This document shows positions 24,812 to 34,436 of a DNA stretch of 44,461 nt, in pieces. Source of the stretch: Chloroflexota bacterium (GTDB lineage Bacteria > Chloroflexota > Limnocylindria > Limnocylindrales > CSP1-4); NCBI GenBank assembly GCA_004297395.1, contig SCUO01000022.1, forward strand, positions 1 through 44,461, written 5' to 3'. The notes under the pieces were generated by a model. That model saw only the letters and a program-made list of their open reading frames with translations, was not told the DNA's origin and did no database searches. The first letter of the stretch is position 1. Every line of letters begins with the position of its first letter. Position numbers and translations under genes: made by a program.

Positions 24812-25969
24812 CTACGGCACGAAGGACAGCCCGAGCGCGAAGTCCTCGAGCAGGTCGTCGACGTCCTCGCAGCCGACAGAGATCCGAACCATCCCGCCTT
24901 GCTTGGGCCGCGGGTACACCAGGGTGCAGATGTCGCCCAGGCTGACCCCGATATCGCACAGCCGGAGATGGTCGGTGAAGGCGGCCATGCCGGTGATCCC
25001 GCCACGGGGCTGGAAGGTGAGCATCGCCCCGCCGGGGCCTTCGATGAGCCGCTCGGCGACCTCGTGGTCGGGGTGCGAGGCCAGGCCCGGGTAGCGGACC
25101 CAGTCGACGGCCGGCTGGGATTCGAGCCAGGTGGCGATCTGGGCGGCGTTGAACGAGGCCGTCCGCGAGCGGAGGGGCAGCGTCCGGATGCCGCGCATGA
25201 CGAGGAAGCTGGCGAACGGGCTGGCGGCCTGGCCCAGGGCGTCGGTCAGGACCCGGATCGGGTCGAGCATGGCCTTGGGGCCGGAAACGACGCCGGACAC
25301 CGCGTCGCCGTGGCCGGACAGGTACTTCGTCGCGGCGTGGACGACCATGTCCGCCCCGTGCTCGAGGGGCCGCAGCAGCGCCGGCCCGAGGAACGTGTTG
25401 TCGGCGATGACGATGAGCCCGTGGCGGTGCCCCAGCTCGGCCAGGGCATCGATGTCGGGGACCCGCAGGCCGGGGTTCGTCGACGTCTCGAAGAAGAGCA
25501 CCTTTGTCTTCGGGGTCATTGCGGCCTCGACCGCCGCGAGGTCGGTCACGTCGACCCTTGCGACATCGATGCCGCGGCGCGGGAAGTCGTCGCCCAGGAG
25601 GACCTCGGTGATCACGAACAGCTCGTCGCCGACGACGACGTGGTCGCCGGCCCCGAGATGGGCCAGGAGGGTCGATGAGACGGCCGCCATCCCCGACGAC
25701 GAGACGATCGTGTCCTCGGCGCCCTCGAGGGCCGCGACCTTCTCCTCGAGCGCCCGGTTCGTGGGGTTGCCGGTCCGCGAGTAGAAGTACGCCCCCGGCT
25801 CCCAGGCCAGGGCCCGGTCGACGGCCTCCTCCTTCTCGGCGGCCGTGTCGAACGAGAAGGTCGAGGTCGCGAAGATCGGCGGCTTGTGGGCCCGTGTCGT
25901 CGGATCCGGCCGCTCGCCGGCATGGATGGCCCGTGTCGCAAAGCCTCGGCCATCCGTTCGTTCCCGCAT
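24812..25969 (-). CDS. Trans-sulfuration PLP enzyme (Cys/Met metabolism family)
   Basis: A 385-residue fold-type I PLP enzyme of the cystathionine gamma-synthase / gamma-lyase / methionine gamma-lyase group. YSRTGNPT (63-70) binds phosphate of PLP, SSSGMAA (90-96) follows, IADNTF has the ring Asp190, and HAATKYLSGHGD has the Schiff-base Lys215. SFASFLV-type and RTLPLR segments match the family's second half. At the position where the family usually has a catalytic Tyr (Asp-x-x-Tyr-Gly), this protein reads DELFVIT, with Phe118. The reaction is therefore uncertain: lyase, synthase or a divergent activity. No sulfur-metabolism gene is adjacent. Opening RGFATRAIHAGERPDPTTRA is typical, supporting the ATG at 25969. 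Confidence 0.9.
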   Translation of the reverse strand: MRERTDGRGFATRAIHAGERPDPTTRAHKPPIFATSTFSFDTAAEKEEAVDRALAWEPGAYFYSRTGNPTNRALEEKVAALEGAEDTIVSSSGMAAVSSTLLAHLGAGDHVVVGDELFVITEVLLGDDFPRRGIDVARVDVTDLAAVEAAMTPKTKVLFFETSTNPGLRVPDIDALAELGHRHGLIVIADNTFLGPALLRPLEHGADMVVHAATKYLSGHGDAVSGVVSGPKAMLDPIRVLTDALGQAASPFASFLVMRGIRTLPLRSRTASFNAAQIATWLESQPAVDWVRYPGLASHPDHEVAERLIEGPGGAMLTFQPRGGITGMAAFTDHLRLCDIGVSLGDICTLVYPRPKQGGMVRISVGCEDVDDLLEDFALGLSFVP

Positions 25970-26041
25970 CGAGACCTCGCGTCGCTGGGGGATCTCGACG
26001 ACCCGCGGGCCGCCGGCGGCACCCTCGGCCGCCCGGTCAGT

Positions 26042-26313
26042 CTAGGGCAGGGCGAAGCCCGCGAAGACGAGGACGAAGCCGATCCCGGCGATGACCGCCC
26101 CGTTGCGGGCCTGGCGCCGGAGGATGTCCATGGCGACCGATGCGCCCGTGGGCCCCGAATCGCGCAGGCCGCCCCGCCACGACTCGTAGCGGGCGACGTT
26201 GGCGTCCTGCTCCTTGAGCGCCTGGTATCGCCGCCACGGCTCGCGTGCGCGGAGATAGCCGACCGCGATGAGCGCGACGCCGGCCAGCCACAGCACGATA
26301 TTGAGCGTCCCCA

Positions 26314-26314
<1 letters not shown>
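26042..26314 (-). CDS. Small membrane protein with two membrane segments
   Basis: A 90-residue protein with a hydrophobic segment at each end (LNIVLWLAGVALIAVGYLRA and GAVIAGIGFVLVFAGFALP) and a charged loop between (REPWRRYQALKEQDANVARY). No family is recognised. The ATG at 26314 overlaps the gatB stop by one base (TGATG), so it is probably co-translated with gatB. The two-span layout suggests a hairpin in the membrane with the loop on the cytoplasmic side because of its Arg/Lys content. Confidence 0.7.
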
Positions 26315-27816
<1,502 letters not shown>

Positions 27817-28057
27817 TCCCGCCAGTTTCGCATCTCGGGCTGTCGAGCGCGGCATATGATCGAGCCGCGTCCCCTCACGGTGCGTCGTTCCCGAAGCCCA
27901 CTGCGGCCAGGCGACGACCCGGGAGGGGCGGGACCGGAGTGCGCCACGGACGAGCAGGCGGCACCCATCCAGCGGCTCGACCGGACGTCGACTCGGGATC
28001 TCTTCGCGATCGCGCGGTCTGCCCGCTTTCGAGCGTACATGCGACGGCTGCTCCGAG

Positions 28058-28261
28058 ATGCAGGGCGTCCCGTACGGGCGGCTCACCATGTCCATCGGTG
28101 TCACCGTGGTCGGGACGACCGACCTCGCCCTCGACAACAGGACCTGGTTCGAACGCGCTGACAAGGCCCTCTACGTGGCCAAGTCGAACGGACGAAATCG
28201 GGCGGAGCTCACGCCCGCACCGGTGGCGGCGCAGGACACGGAACCTGGCGCGGGTCCCTAG
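28058..28261 (+). pseudogene. GGDEF (diguanylate cyclase) C-terminal remnant
   Basis: A short ORF encodes the last part of a GGDEF domain: LTMSIGVTVVG followed by NRTWFERADKALYVAKSNGR and NRAEL. This is the standard closing pattern of diguanylate cyclases (SIGVA, then A-D-x-A-L-Y-x-A-K-x-x-G-R-N). The catalytic GGDEF loop and everything before it are absent; the region 27817-28057 shows no matching frame. It is thus a decayed gene. It lies between gatB and the aminotransferase on the other strand and overlaps the aminotransferase stop by 4 bases (CTAG). Confidence 0.8.
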
Positions 28262-29475
28262 ACCGACCCTCGGCAGCGTTCCGCGAACCGCCCGATGCGG
28301 ACCAGGGCCTCCTCGAGCTGCTCGTAGCTCGTCGCGTAGCATGCCCGGACGTGGCCCTCGCCAGACGGCCCGAACGCGCCGCCCGGCACGACCGCCACGT
28401 GCTCCTCCTCGAGCAGCCGCTGGGCGAACGTCTCCGAATCCAGGCCGGTCGAGGTGATCCGGGGGAAGGCGTAGAACGCACCGCGCGGCTCGAACGTCTC
28501 GAGGCCGATGGCGTTGAATCCGTCGACCACGAGGCGGCGGCGGCGGTCGTACTCGGCGAGCATCCGGAGGACGTCCGGCTCACCTTCCTCGAGGGCGACG
28601 AGGGCGGCGTCCTGGGCCACTGTCGGGGCCGACATGATCCCGTACTGGTGGACCTTGACGATCCCCTCGAGGATGCCGGCCGGCGCGGCCAGCCAGCCGA
28701 CCCGCCAGCCGGTCATGGCATAGGCCTTCGAGAAGCCGCCCATGAGGATGGTCCGCGCGCGCATCCCCGGCAGCTGCGACATCGCCCGATGGGTGTACGT
28801 GCCGTAGGCGAGGCGGTCGTAGATCTCGTCGCTGTAGACGAGCAGGTCGTGGCGGACGGCGATTGCCGCCAGCTCGTCCTGGATCTCGGGCGGCAGGACC
28901 GCGCCGGTCGGGTTGCACGGGTAGCCCAGGAAGAGCGCCTTGGTTCGGGGCGTGATGGCCGCCTCGACCGCGGCCGGATCGAGGGCGAAGTCGTCCTCGA
29001 ATCTCGTGGCCACGTGGACGGCCGTGCCGCCGGCGAAGACGATCGCCGGGACATAGGCGACGTAGGAGGGCTCGTGGAGGATGACCTCGTCGCCGGGGTC
29101 GCACGTCGCACGGAGGGCCAGGTCCACGGCTTCCGACGCGCCGACGGTGATGAGCAGCTCCCGGCCGGGGTCGTAGCTGACGCCATAGCGGCGGTCAAGA
29201 TGGCGGTGGAGGGCCTGGCGGAGCTCCACCGTCCCGTAATTGGAGGTGTAGTGCGTCCGGCCCTCGCGAAGCGATTCGACGCCGGCCTCGACGATGTGGC
29301 GGGGCGTGTCGAAGTCGGGCTCCCCCACGCCCAGGCTGATGACGTCGTCCATCGTCGCCAGGATGTCGAAGAACTTCCGGATCCCCGACGGCGGTACCGA
29401 TCGGACGCGCTCGGACAAGGCCCGCTCTGCGAGCGGCGGGCGCGACGGATCGAGGGCGGCGGTGCGCGTCTCCAC
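28258..29475 (-). CDS. Class I/II PLP aminotransferase
   Basis: A 405-residue fold-type I aminotransferase, close to aspartate/aromatic or MalY/PatA-type enzymes. ISLGVGEPDFDTPRHIVEAG is the N-terminal signature. TVGASEAVDLALRATCDPGD, FLGYPCNPTGAVLPPEI (Asn of the PLP ring pocket), LVYSDEIYDRLAY and GGFSKAYAMTGWRVGW with Lys250 as the Schiff-base lysine all match. The C-terminus has VPGGAFGPSGEGHVRACYAT with the Arg that binds the substrate carboxylate. Substrate cannot be told from sequence. It lies between SRPBCC and gatB on the same strand. Confidence 0.93.
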   Translation of the reverse strand: METRTAALDPSRPPLAERALSERVRSVPPSGIRKFFDILATMDDVISLGVGEPDFDTPRHIVEAGVESLREGRTHYTSNYGTVELRQALHRHLDRRYGVSYDPGRELLITVGASEAVDLALRATCDPGDEVILHEPSYVAYVPAIVFAGGTAVHVATRFEDDFALDPAAVEAAITPRTKALFLGYPCNPTGAVLPPEIQDELAAIAVRHDLLVYSDEIYDRLAYGTYTHRAMSQLPGMRARTILMGGFSKAYAMTGWRVGWLAAPAGILEGIVKVHQYGIMSAPTVAQDAALVALEEGEPDVLRMLAEYDRRRRLVVDGFNAIGLETFEPRGAFYAFPRITSTGLDSETFAQRLLEEEHVAVVPGGAFGPSGEGHVRACYATSYEQLEEALVRIGRFAERCRGSV

Positions 29476-29500
29476 GACCGGAAGCCTACGACATCGAGGC

Positions 29501-29521
29501 CGGCCGGCTGTGAGCCGGCCG
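29501..29521 (-). terminator. Hairpin downstream of SRPBCC gene
   Basis: CGGCCGGCT at 29501-29509 pairs perfectly with AGCCGGCCG at 29513-29521, with a GTG loop. It lies just after the SRPBCC stop and before the aminotransferase start, so it may end the gatC-gatA-SRPBCC transcript or slow the polymerase. No T-run follows, so it is weak as an intrinsic terminator. Confidence 0.5.
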
Positions 29522-29542
29522 AGCGATCGATGATCGGGCTGC

Positions 29543-30316
29543 TCAGCCGGCCGGGGCTGCCTCGGTCGCCAGCGCCTGCTCGACGACGTCGTCGACGTCG
29601 CGGTGGAGGGCCGCTCGGTCCCGGGCGAGCTTCTCGGCCCGGGCCTTGATGCCGAGCATCTGGCGCTGGGTCATGACGAAGACCCCGAAGCCGAGGAGCG
29701 GCGCCAGGGCCTTCGAGCCCGGGCTCTCGCCGTCCATCCGCACCCGGAACCGCTCGAGGAAGCGGGTCTGCCCGCCGCCGAGCGGCTCGAGGACGAAGCT
29801 CCACGCGGCAGTGAACTTGGGCGGCGTCGCCGTCTCGAGGAACTTCCCGGACATCGCGAGACCGGGCGCCTCGGCGGCCGGAACGGCGGCGTCCTTGCGC
29901 GCCGCGAGGACCTCCGGATCGATGTACAGGACGAGCGCCCGCTCGGGCTCGACGACCTTGACCACGAATCCCCCACCGGGGTCGGTCGGGACGATGTCGT
30001 CGACGGCCAGCGACTGGTGCTCGGGCAGGATCGCCTCGGAGCTGGCGCCCTTCATGTCGATGGCGTCATAGCTGTACCAGCCGGCGCGCCCGTAGCCCAT
30101 CTGGACGAGCCACGGCCAGACCGCCTCGGGTGGGGCGTCCACGGTGATGCCGCGCGTATCACTGCCGGTCGACTCGGGGACGAGCTCGTCGCCCGGCAGG
30201 ATCTTCGCGGCCTCGGCCGGATCGATCCCCCACGTCCTGTACCAGCGCTGCGCGGCAACGTACCCGGCCCAGCCGGCGGCCGCGATCGCCGAACCGACGA
30301 CGATGCGTTTGATCAT
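29543..30316 (-). CDS. SRPBCC-family protein with N-terminal membrane anchor
   Basis: A 257-residue protein with an N-terminal hydrophobic segment (IVVGSAIAAAGWAGYVAA) followed by an SRPBCC (START-like) domain. The domain begins near residue 55 (TRGITVDAPPEAVWPWLVQM), contains YGRAGWYSYDAIDMKGASSE, and ends with a beta/helix region (TAAWSFVLEPLGGGQTRFLE). Such domains form a deep pocket for hydrophobic ligands. The ATG at 30316 is supported by GGAGG about 9 bases upstream. A much longer frame on this strand is a shadow of gatA. It follows gatA by about 74 bp. Ligand unknown. Confidence 0.85.
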   Translation of the reverse strand: MIKRIVVGSAIAAAGWAGYVAAQRWYRTWGIDPAEAAKILPGDELVPESTGSDTRGITVDAPPEAVWPWLVQMGYGRAGWYSYDAIDMKGASSEAILPEHQSLAVDDIVPTDPGGGFVVKVVEPERALVLYIDPEVLAARKDAAVPAAEAPGLAMSGKFLETATPPKFTAAWSFVLEPLGGGQTRFLERFRVRMDGESPGSKALAPLLGFGVFVMTQRQMLGIKARAEKLARDRAALHRDVDDVVEQALATEAAPAG

Positions 30317-30390
30317 TCGAACACCTCCAGCTGGATATCGTCTCGCCGTTGGCCGGGGGGAGACAGGGCCGACTCGCCCGAAAACCCGGG

Positions 30391-31983
30391 TCAGCGCGCC
30401 GCGGCGAGGGCGGCGGCCCGCTCGGCCGGCGTCGGGCCGGCCGCGTCGTCCGCCTCGGCCAGCTGGGCCGGCTCGAGGTTCCGCCAGGTCGCTGCCGCGG
30501 TCAGGCCCTCGAACGCCCGGGCCGCCCGGAAGAGCATGAGCTCGCTCCAGGCCGGCCCGATGAGCTGGAGGCCCACCGGCATGCCCTCGGACAGGCCGCA
30601 CGGGATCGAGACGCCCGGCAGGCCGGCCATGTTGACCGGCAACGTGCAGGCGTCGGACAGATACATCGAGACGGGGTCGGTCATCCGGGCCCCGAACCGG
30701 AACGCCACGGACGCCGATGTCGGCGCGACGAGGGCGTCGATGCCGGAGGCGAAGACCTCGTCGAAGTCGCGCTTGATGAGCGTCCGGACCTTCTGGGCCT
30801 TGACGTAGAAAGCGTCGTAGTAGCCGGCCGACAGGGCGTACGTGCCGAGCATGACCCGGCGCTTGACCTCGGCCCCGAAGCCCTCGCCCCGGGTCGCGAG
30901 GTAGTCGGCGATGAAGTCGCCGCCCTCGAGGCGGCGCGAGAGCCCGTAGCGGACGCCGTCGTAGCGAGCCAGGTTTGCCGACGCCTCGGCCGGGGCCACG
31001 ATGTAGTACGTCGCGAGACCATAGTCGGTGTGGGGCAGGCTGACGTCCTCGACCGTGGCGCCGGCATCGACGAGGAAGGCAACGCTCTCGTGGATCCGGC
31101 GCTCGACGTCGGGGTCCATCCCGGCCACGAAGTACTCGCGCGGCAGGCCGAACCTCCGACCGCGGAGCCAAGCGACGGCCTCATCGTCCGATTCGGGGAG
31201 GTGGAGCAGCTCATCCTCCACGGGCACGGGCGCGGACGTCGAATCCCGGGCGTCACGGCCGGCGACCGCGTGGAGGAGTGCGGCCGCGTCGCGGGCATCG
31301 CGGGCGAACGGCCCGATCTGGTCGAGGGACGACGCGAAGGCGACGATCCCGTAGCGGCTCACCCGGCCGTAGGTCGGCTTCATCCCGACGATCCCGCACA
31401 GGGACGCGGGCTGGCGGATCGAGCCGCCGGTGTCCGTCCCCAGCGACAGCGGGACGTGGTGGGCGGCTACGGCCGCCGCGGAGCCACCGGAGGAGCCACC
31501 GGGCACGGTATCGAGGTCCCACGGATTGCTGACCGGCCCGAAGGCCGAGTACTCGTTCGACGAGCCCATCGCGAACTCGTCCATGTTCGTCTTGCCGAGG
31601 AACACGGCGCCGACATCCCGAAGCCGCTCGACGATGTGGGCGTCATACGGCGCCCGATAGCCCTCCAGGATCCGCGAGCCGGCGGTGCACTGGCCGCCCT
31701 CAACCGAGATGAGGTCCTTGAGACCCACCGGGATTCCGAGGAGCGGATGAAGCGCCGCGAGGGCCCCCGGACCGTCGCGCCGGGCCCCGGCCAGCACGGC
31801 GTCGGCCGCGTCGGCCTGGCGAAGGGCGCCGTCCCGGTCGATGACGAGCCAGGCGTTGAGGGCATGGTTCTGGCGCTCGGCGGCGTCGAGGTGGGCCTCG
31901 GCCAGGGCCCGGGCGGTCGTCTCGCCAGTGCGAAGGCGCGCGGCCATCTCGCGGGCGAGGAGGCGCGTCGGGTCGGCGTTCAT
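30391..31983 (-). CDS. gatA: Asp/Glu-tRNA(Asn/Gln) amidotransferase subunit A
   Basis: A 530-residue amidase-signature protein that releases ammonia from glutamine for GatB. The Lys-Ser-Ser triad is in GIPVGLKDLISVEGGQC (Lys), GGSSGGSAAAVAAHHVPLSL (cis-Ser) and TDTGGSIRQPASL (nucleophile Ser). Other family blocks are KTNMDEFAMGSSNEYSAFGP, VGMKPTYGRVSRYGIVAFAS and PTSASVAFRFGA. It is longer than typical GatA (about 485 residues) by a C-terminal Ala-rich tail. The ATG at 31983 (MNADPTRLLAREMAARL) is chosen; the frame is open further upstream through gatC, but that part is in another frame of gatC. gatC is 41 bp upstream. Confidence 0.97.
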   Translation of the reverse strand: MNADPTRLLAREMAARLRTGETTARALAEAHLDAAERQNHALNAWLVIDRDGALRQADAADAVLAGARRDGPGALAALHPLLGIPVGLKDLISVEGGQCTAGSRILEGYRAPYDAHIVERLRDVGAVFLGKTNMDEFAMGSSNEYSAFGPVSNPWDLDTVPGGSSGGSAAAVAAHHVPLSLGTDTGGSIRQPASLCGIVGMKPTYGRVSRYGIVAFASSLDQIGPFARDARDAAALLHAVAGRDARDSTSAPVPVEDELLHLPESDDEAVAWLRGRRFGLPREYFVAGMDPDVERRIHESVAFLVDAGATVEDVSLPHTDYGLATYYIVAPAEASANLARYDGVRYGLSRRLEGGDFIADYLATRGEGFGAEVKRRVMLGTYALSAGYYDAFYVKAQKVRTLIKRDFDEVFASGIDALVAPTSASVAFRFGARMTDPVSMYLSDACTLPVNMAGLPGVSIPCGLSEGMPVGLQLIGPAWSELMLFRAARAFEGLTAAATWRNLEPAQLAEADDAAGPTPAERAAALAAAR

Positions 31984-32024
31984 CGGTGGCTCCGCGGTCC
32001 CGGCCAGGCCCGGCTCAGCCGGGC

Positions 32025-32327
32025 TCAGCCAGCGTCGCCGCCGAGGATCGGCGGCACGATGACGAAGTCGCCCTCGCGGGCGGGGGCGTTCCCGAGGACG
32101 GCGGACGCCGGCAGCGACGGGGTCGCGACGTCGTCGCGGAGGATGTTCTCGAGCTCGATGGTCTGGGCCGTCGGCGGGATCGCGTCGGTGTCGAGCTCGG
32201 CCAGCTTCATGTACTGCTCGAGGATGTGGTTGAGCTGCCCCTCGAGCCGGTCGAGCTCGGCGGTCGTCATGCCGAGGCGGGCAAGATGCGCCACGTGCTC
32301 GACATCGGATCGGGACAGGCCGGCCAT
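32025..32327 (-). CDS. gatC: Asp/Glu-tRNA(Asn/Gln) amidotransferase subunit C
   Basis: A 100-residue GatC, the small subunit that wraps around GatA and GatB. Opening MAGLSRSDVEHVAHLARLGM is the family signature, then LEGQLNHILEQYMKLAELDT and the C-terminal belt with REGDFVIVPPILGGDAG, which ends in the usual conserved form. The ATG at 32327 is chosen because the frame before it has no conservation. It is the first gene of the gatC-gatA-SRPBCC group and divergent from the GNAT gene by 71 bp. Confidence 0.96.
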   Translation of the reverse strand: MAGLSRSDVEHVAHLARLGMTTAELDRLEGQLNHILEQYMKLAELDTDAIPPTAQTIELENILRDDVATPSLPASAVLGNAPAREGDFVIVPPILGGDAG

Positions 32328-32398
32328 CGACCGATGATAGCCGAGCGTCGCGCCAGCGCCCCCGGCCCACCCGGAGCCTCCGGCCCCGCGCCGATACG

Positions 32399-33259
32399 AT
32401 GACGACCGTGACCGCCACTTCGAGCCGCGCCACGATCCGCCCGATGTCCCCGGCCGATGTCGACCCTGCGACCGCGGCCATCCTCGCCGCCGATTGGGGC
32501 GACCGCCGGACATGGTTCGAGTTCGCGACCAGCCAGCCCGAGTGCCGCCCGGTCGTGGCCGAGATCGACGGCCGGCTGGTGGGCACCGGCGTCGGCACCG
32601 CCAACGGTCGGGTCGGCTGGGTCGGCACGATCTGGGTGGACCCCGGGCACCGCGGCTCCGGCCTCGGGCGGGCCCTGACCCAGACCGTCATCGACGGCCT
32701 CGACGCGGCCGGCTGCCGGACGCTCGTCCTCGTCGCCACGGACCAGGGACTGCCGCTCTACGAGCGGATGGGCTTCCGGCTCCAGACCCGCTACCGGATC
32801 CTCGAGGCACCCGGGCTCGGGACCGCCGCGCCACGGTCCGACTCCCACGTCCGCGCCTTTGCGCCCGCTGATCTCGCCGCGATCATCGACCTCGACCGAA
32901 CGGCGACCGGGGAGGACCGCGAGCATGCCATCCGCCGCTTCGCGACGCCCGAGACGGCGAAGGTCCTCGAGGTCGCGGGCGACGTCCGTGGCTTCGTGAT
33001 CCGGGCGCCCTGGGGCGGTGGCGCGACGATCGCCCCCGAGATCGCTGACGCGATGCGCATCCTCGACGCCCGGCGCCGCGCCAGCGGACCGGGCGGCCGT
33101 GTCCGGGTCGGCCTGGTGGAGGAGAACGTCGCCGGCCTCGCCGCCCTCCAGGCCGCCGGGCTCGCGCCGATCTGGTCGGCGCCACGACTCGCCCGGGGCG
33201 ATCCCCTCGACTGGCACCCGGACTGGATCTGGGGCCAATTCAACCACGCGATGGGATGA
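32399..33259 (+). CDS. GNAT N-acetyltransferase with C-terminal second domain
   Basis: A 286-residue protein. The first domain (about 12-140) is a GNAT acetyltransferase: VVAEIDGRLVGTGVGTANGR, VGTIWVDPGHRGSGLGRALT (motif A, acetyl-CoA pyrophosphate binding) and LVATDQGLPLYERMGFRLQT. The second part (about 150-286) begins VRAFAPADLAAIIDLDRTAT and has VRVGLVEENVAGLAALQAAG and a closing DWHPDWIWGQFNHAMG, the pattern of the C-terminal domain of YitH/HolE-like GNATs. Acceptor substrate is unknown. It is convergent with the cupin gene, 19 bp apart. Confidence 0.88.
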   Translation: MTTVTATSSRATIRPMSPADVDPATAAILAADWGDRRTWFEFATSQPECRPVVAEIDGRLVGTGVGTANGRVGWVGTIWVDPGHRGSGLGRALTQTVIDGLDAAGCRTLVLVATDQGLPLYERMGFRLQTRYRILEAPGLGTAAPRSDSHVRAFAPADLAAIIDLDRTATGEDREHAIRRFATPETAKVLEVAGDVRGFVIRAPWGGGATIAPEIADAMRILDARRRASGPGGRVRVGLVEENVAGLAALQAAGLAPIWSAPRLARGDPLDWHPDWIWGQFNHAMG

Positions 33260-33278
33260 CCTGCCGGCGTCTCGCAGG

Positions 33279-33620
33279 CTACGGTTCGACCGGGGCGAAG
33301 ACCCACATCTCACGGTACGGGACCGTGATGTGCCAGGTCGTGGCGACGCCCGGCGGCAGGGAAGCGACGTCGCCGGGGCCCAGGTCGATGACGGCCCCGC
33401 CCGCGAACTCGATGCGGGCCCGCCCTTCGATGACGTAGACCGTCTCGCGCTGCTCCGGGGTGAACTCGATCGGTGCCGCGACGGCGGTCATCCGGGTCAG
33501 GCCGGCCCAGACCCGGTCGGCCCGGACGAACTCGTGCATCTCCGTGCCCGGTACGTCGGGATCGGCTACCCAGTCGTCCGTCGAGCTCGACGACACGTGG
33601 ATCCCCGGCGCGATTTCCAT
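33279..33620 (-). CDS. Small cupin-domain protein
   Basis: A 113-residue single cupin. The barrel runs from about residue 30 to the end: EFTPEQRETVYVIEGRARIE, FAGGAVIDLGPGDVASLPPG and VATTWHITVPYREMWVFAPV. The PGD-x6-PG block (cupin motif) is present; the usual His/Glu metal ligands are partly replaced (only EQRETVYVIEG and TWHI remain), so a metal site is uncertain. Starts MEIAPGIHVSSSSTDDWVAD. Role unknown; it may be a sensor or isomerase. Confidence 0.85.
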   Translation of the reverse strand: MEIAPGIHVSSSSTDDWVADPDVPGTEMHEFVRADRVWAGLTRMTAVAAPIEFTPEQRETVYVIEGRARIEFAGGAVIDLGPGDVASLPPGVATTWHITVPYREMWVFAPVEP

Positions 33621-33822
33621 GGCCTGCCCTCCTCCGGCGAATTGTGACGCGCCACCGTGGCGCCGCGCGGTGCCGGGAGCCCGGCCCGAACGTTCGACGA
33701 CCAGGCCCAGCGCGGCGACGAAAGTTCTGCCCCGCTACCCCGGCCGGGTCATGGTGCGGCGCCGCGCCGCCCGCGATCCTGTTGAGGTCGGCCCCCGCAT
33801 CCACTCCATCCCCGAGGCTCAG

Positions 33823-34350
33823 GTGACGATCCTCACGGCCTGTCTCTCGTGCGGCACGCCCGCACGATCCGCGAACACCACCTTCTGCGGCCGCTGCGGC
33901 CTGCCGTTCGGTGCGGCACCGCCGGCCCATGTCGAGCTGCCCGTCTGCCCCGTCTGCTACAAGACCTGCGACGACGACGGCCGCTTCCCGAGCACGGCCC
34001 TGCCGGGACTCCGCCTGGACCTGCCTCGCCACGTCGCCGAGCACGATCAGCACCCGGTCGGCGACGACGAGTACCTCGAGACGCTCCGGGAGGGCACCCG
34101 GATCCGGATCGGGCGGTGGACGGCGCCCTTCGACCTCGTCCGCCGCTATCTCGTCACCGGCGCCCTCGACGGTGGCCGACGGCGGCAATTCGAGCACGAC
34201 CTGATCGTGACCGCGATGACCCAGCTGGCCCGCTTCGGTCCCGGCGCCGTGATCCTTGGCGACCAGCCCGAGTGGCGGGCCGCCCGCGACGCCGTCAGTG
34301 AGCTCCTCGAGCGATACCACCAGCCGCACCGGCGCCGCGGGCCGCACTGA
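33823..34350 (+). CDS. Zinc-ribbon protein of unknown function
   Basis: About 175 residues. The N-terminal 55 residues hold two Cys clusters, CLSCGTPARSANTTFCGRCG (a Cys-x2-Cys...Cys-x2-Cys ribbon) and CPVCYKTC. The remainder has no known domain: LRLDLPRHVAEHDQHPVGDD, an acidic/basic middle, then FEHDLIVTAMTQLARFGPGA and RDAVSELLERYHQPHRRRG at the C-terminus. The GTG at 33823 is the most likely start because the Cys ribbon begins just after it; ATG at 33751 would add 24 unconserved residues. Zinc ribbons often bind nucleic acid or proteins, but no job is assigned. Confidence 0.65.
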   Translation: MTILTACLSCGTPARSANTTFCGRCGLPFGAAPPAHVELPVCPVCYKTCDDDGRFPSTALPGLRLDLPRHVAEHDQHPVGDDEYLETLREGTRIRIGRWTAPFDLVRRYLVTGALDGGRRRQFEHDLIVTAMTQLARFGPGAVILGDQPEWRAARDAVSELLERYHQPHRRRGPH

Positions 34351-34379
34351 GACCTTCGCCGGACAGGCTGTCCAGCACC

Positions 34380-34396
34380 CTTGGCACCCTGCCAAG
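34380..34396. promoter_or_regulatory. Candidate operator for the XRE regulator
   Basis: CTTGGCA (34380-34386), CCC, TGCCAAG (34390-34396) is a perfect 7-bp inverted repeat of the size an XRE dimer binds. It lies 40 bases upstream of the XRE start codon and just before a -35-like TTGACA. A second small inverted repeat, GGACAG-G-CTGTCC, is at 34361-34373. Self-regulation is the simplest reading but is inferred only from position. Confidence 0.6.
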
Positions 34397-34401
34397 TGTC
34401 C

Positions 34402-34430
34402 TTGACATCGACCCTGGGTCTCGCCATCGT
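34402..34430 (+). promoter_or_regulatory. Possible promoter of a leaderless XRE mRNA
   Basis: TTGACA at 34402-34407 is a perfect -35 box. After 17 bases the hexamer CATCGT (34425-34430) is a poor -10, with only A2 and T6 agreeing. The start GTG at 34437 sits exactly where transcription would begin. No Shine-Dalgarno is present before it, which fits a leaderless transcript. The weak -10 keeps confidence low. Confidence 0.4.
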
Positions 34431-34436
34431 CGAGGT

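Noticed and set aside
25970-26041. A sulfur-related riboswitch before the trans-sulfuration gene
   Set aside because: Only 72 bases are available and no SAM riboswitch or T-box pattern can be seen.
27817-28164. Long N-terminal extension of GatB
   Set aside because: The extra residues are not conserved and run over an intergenic region; GatB similarity begins just after the ATG at 27816.
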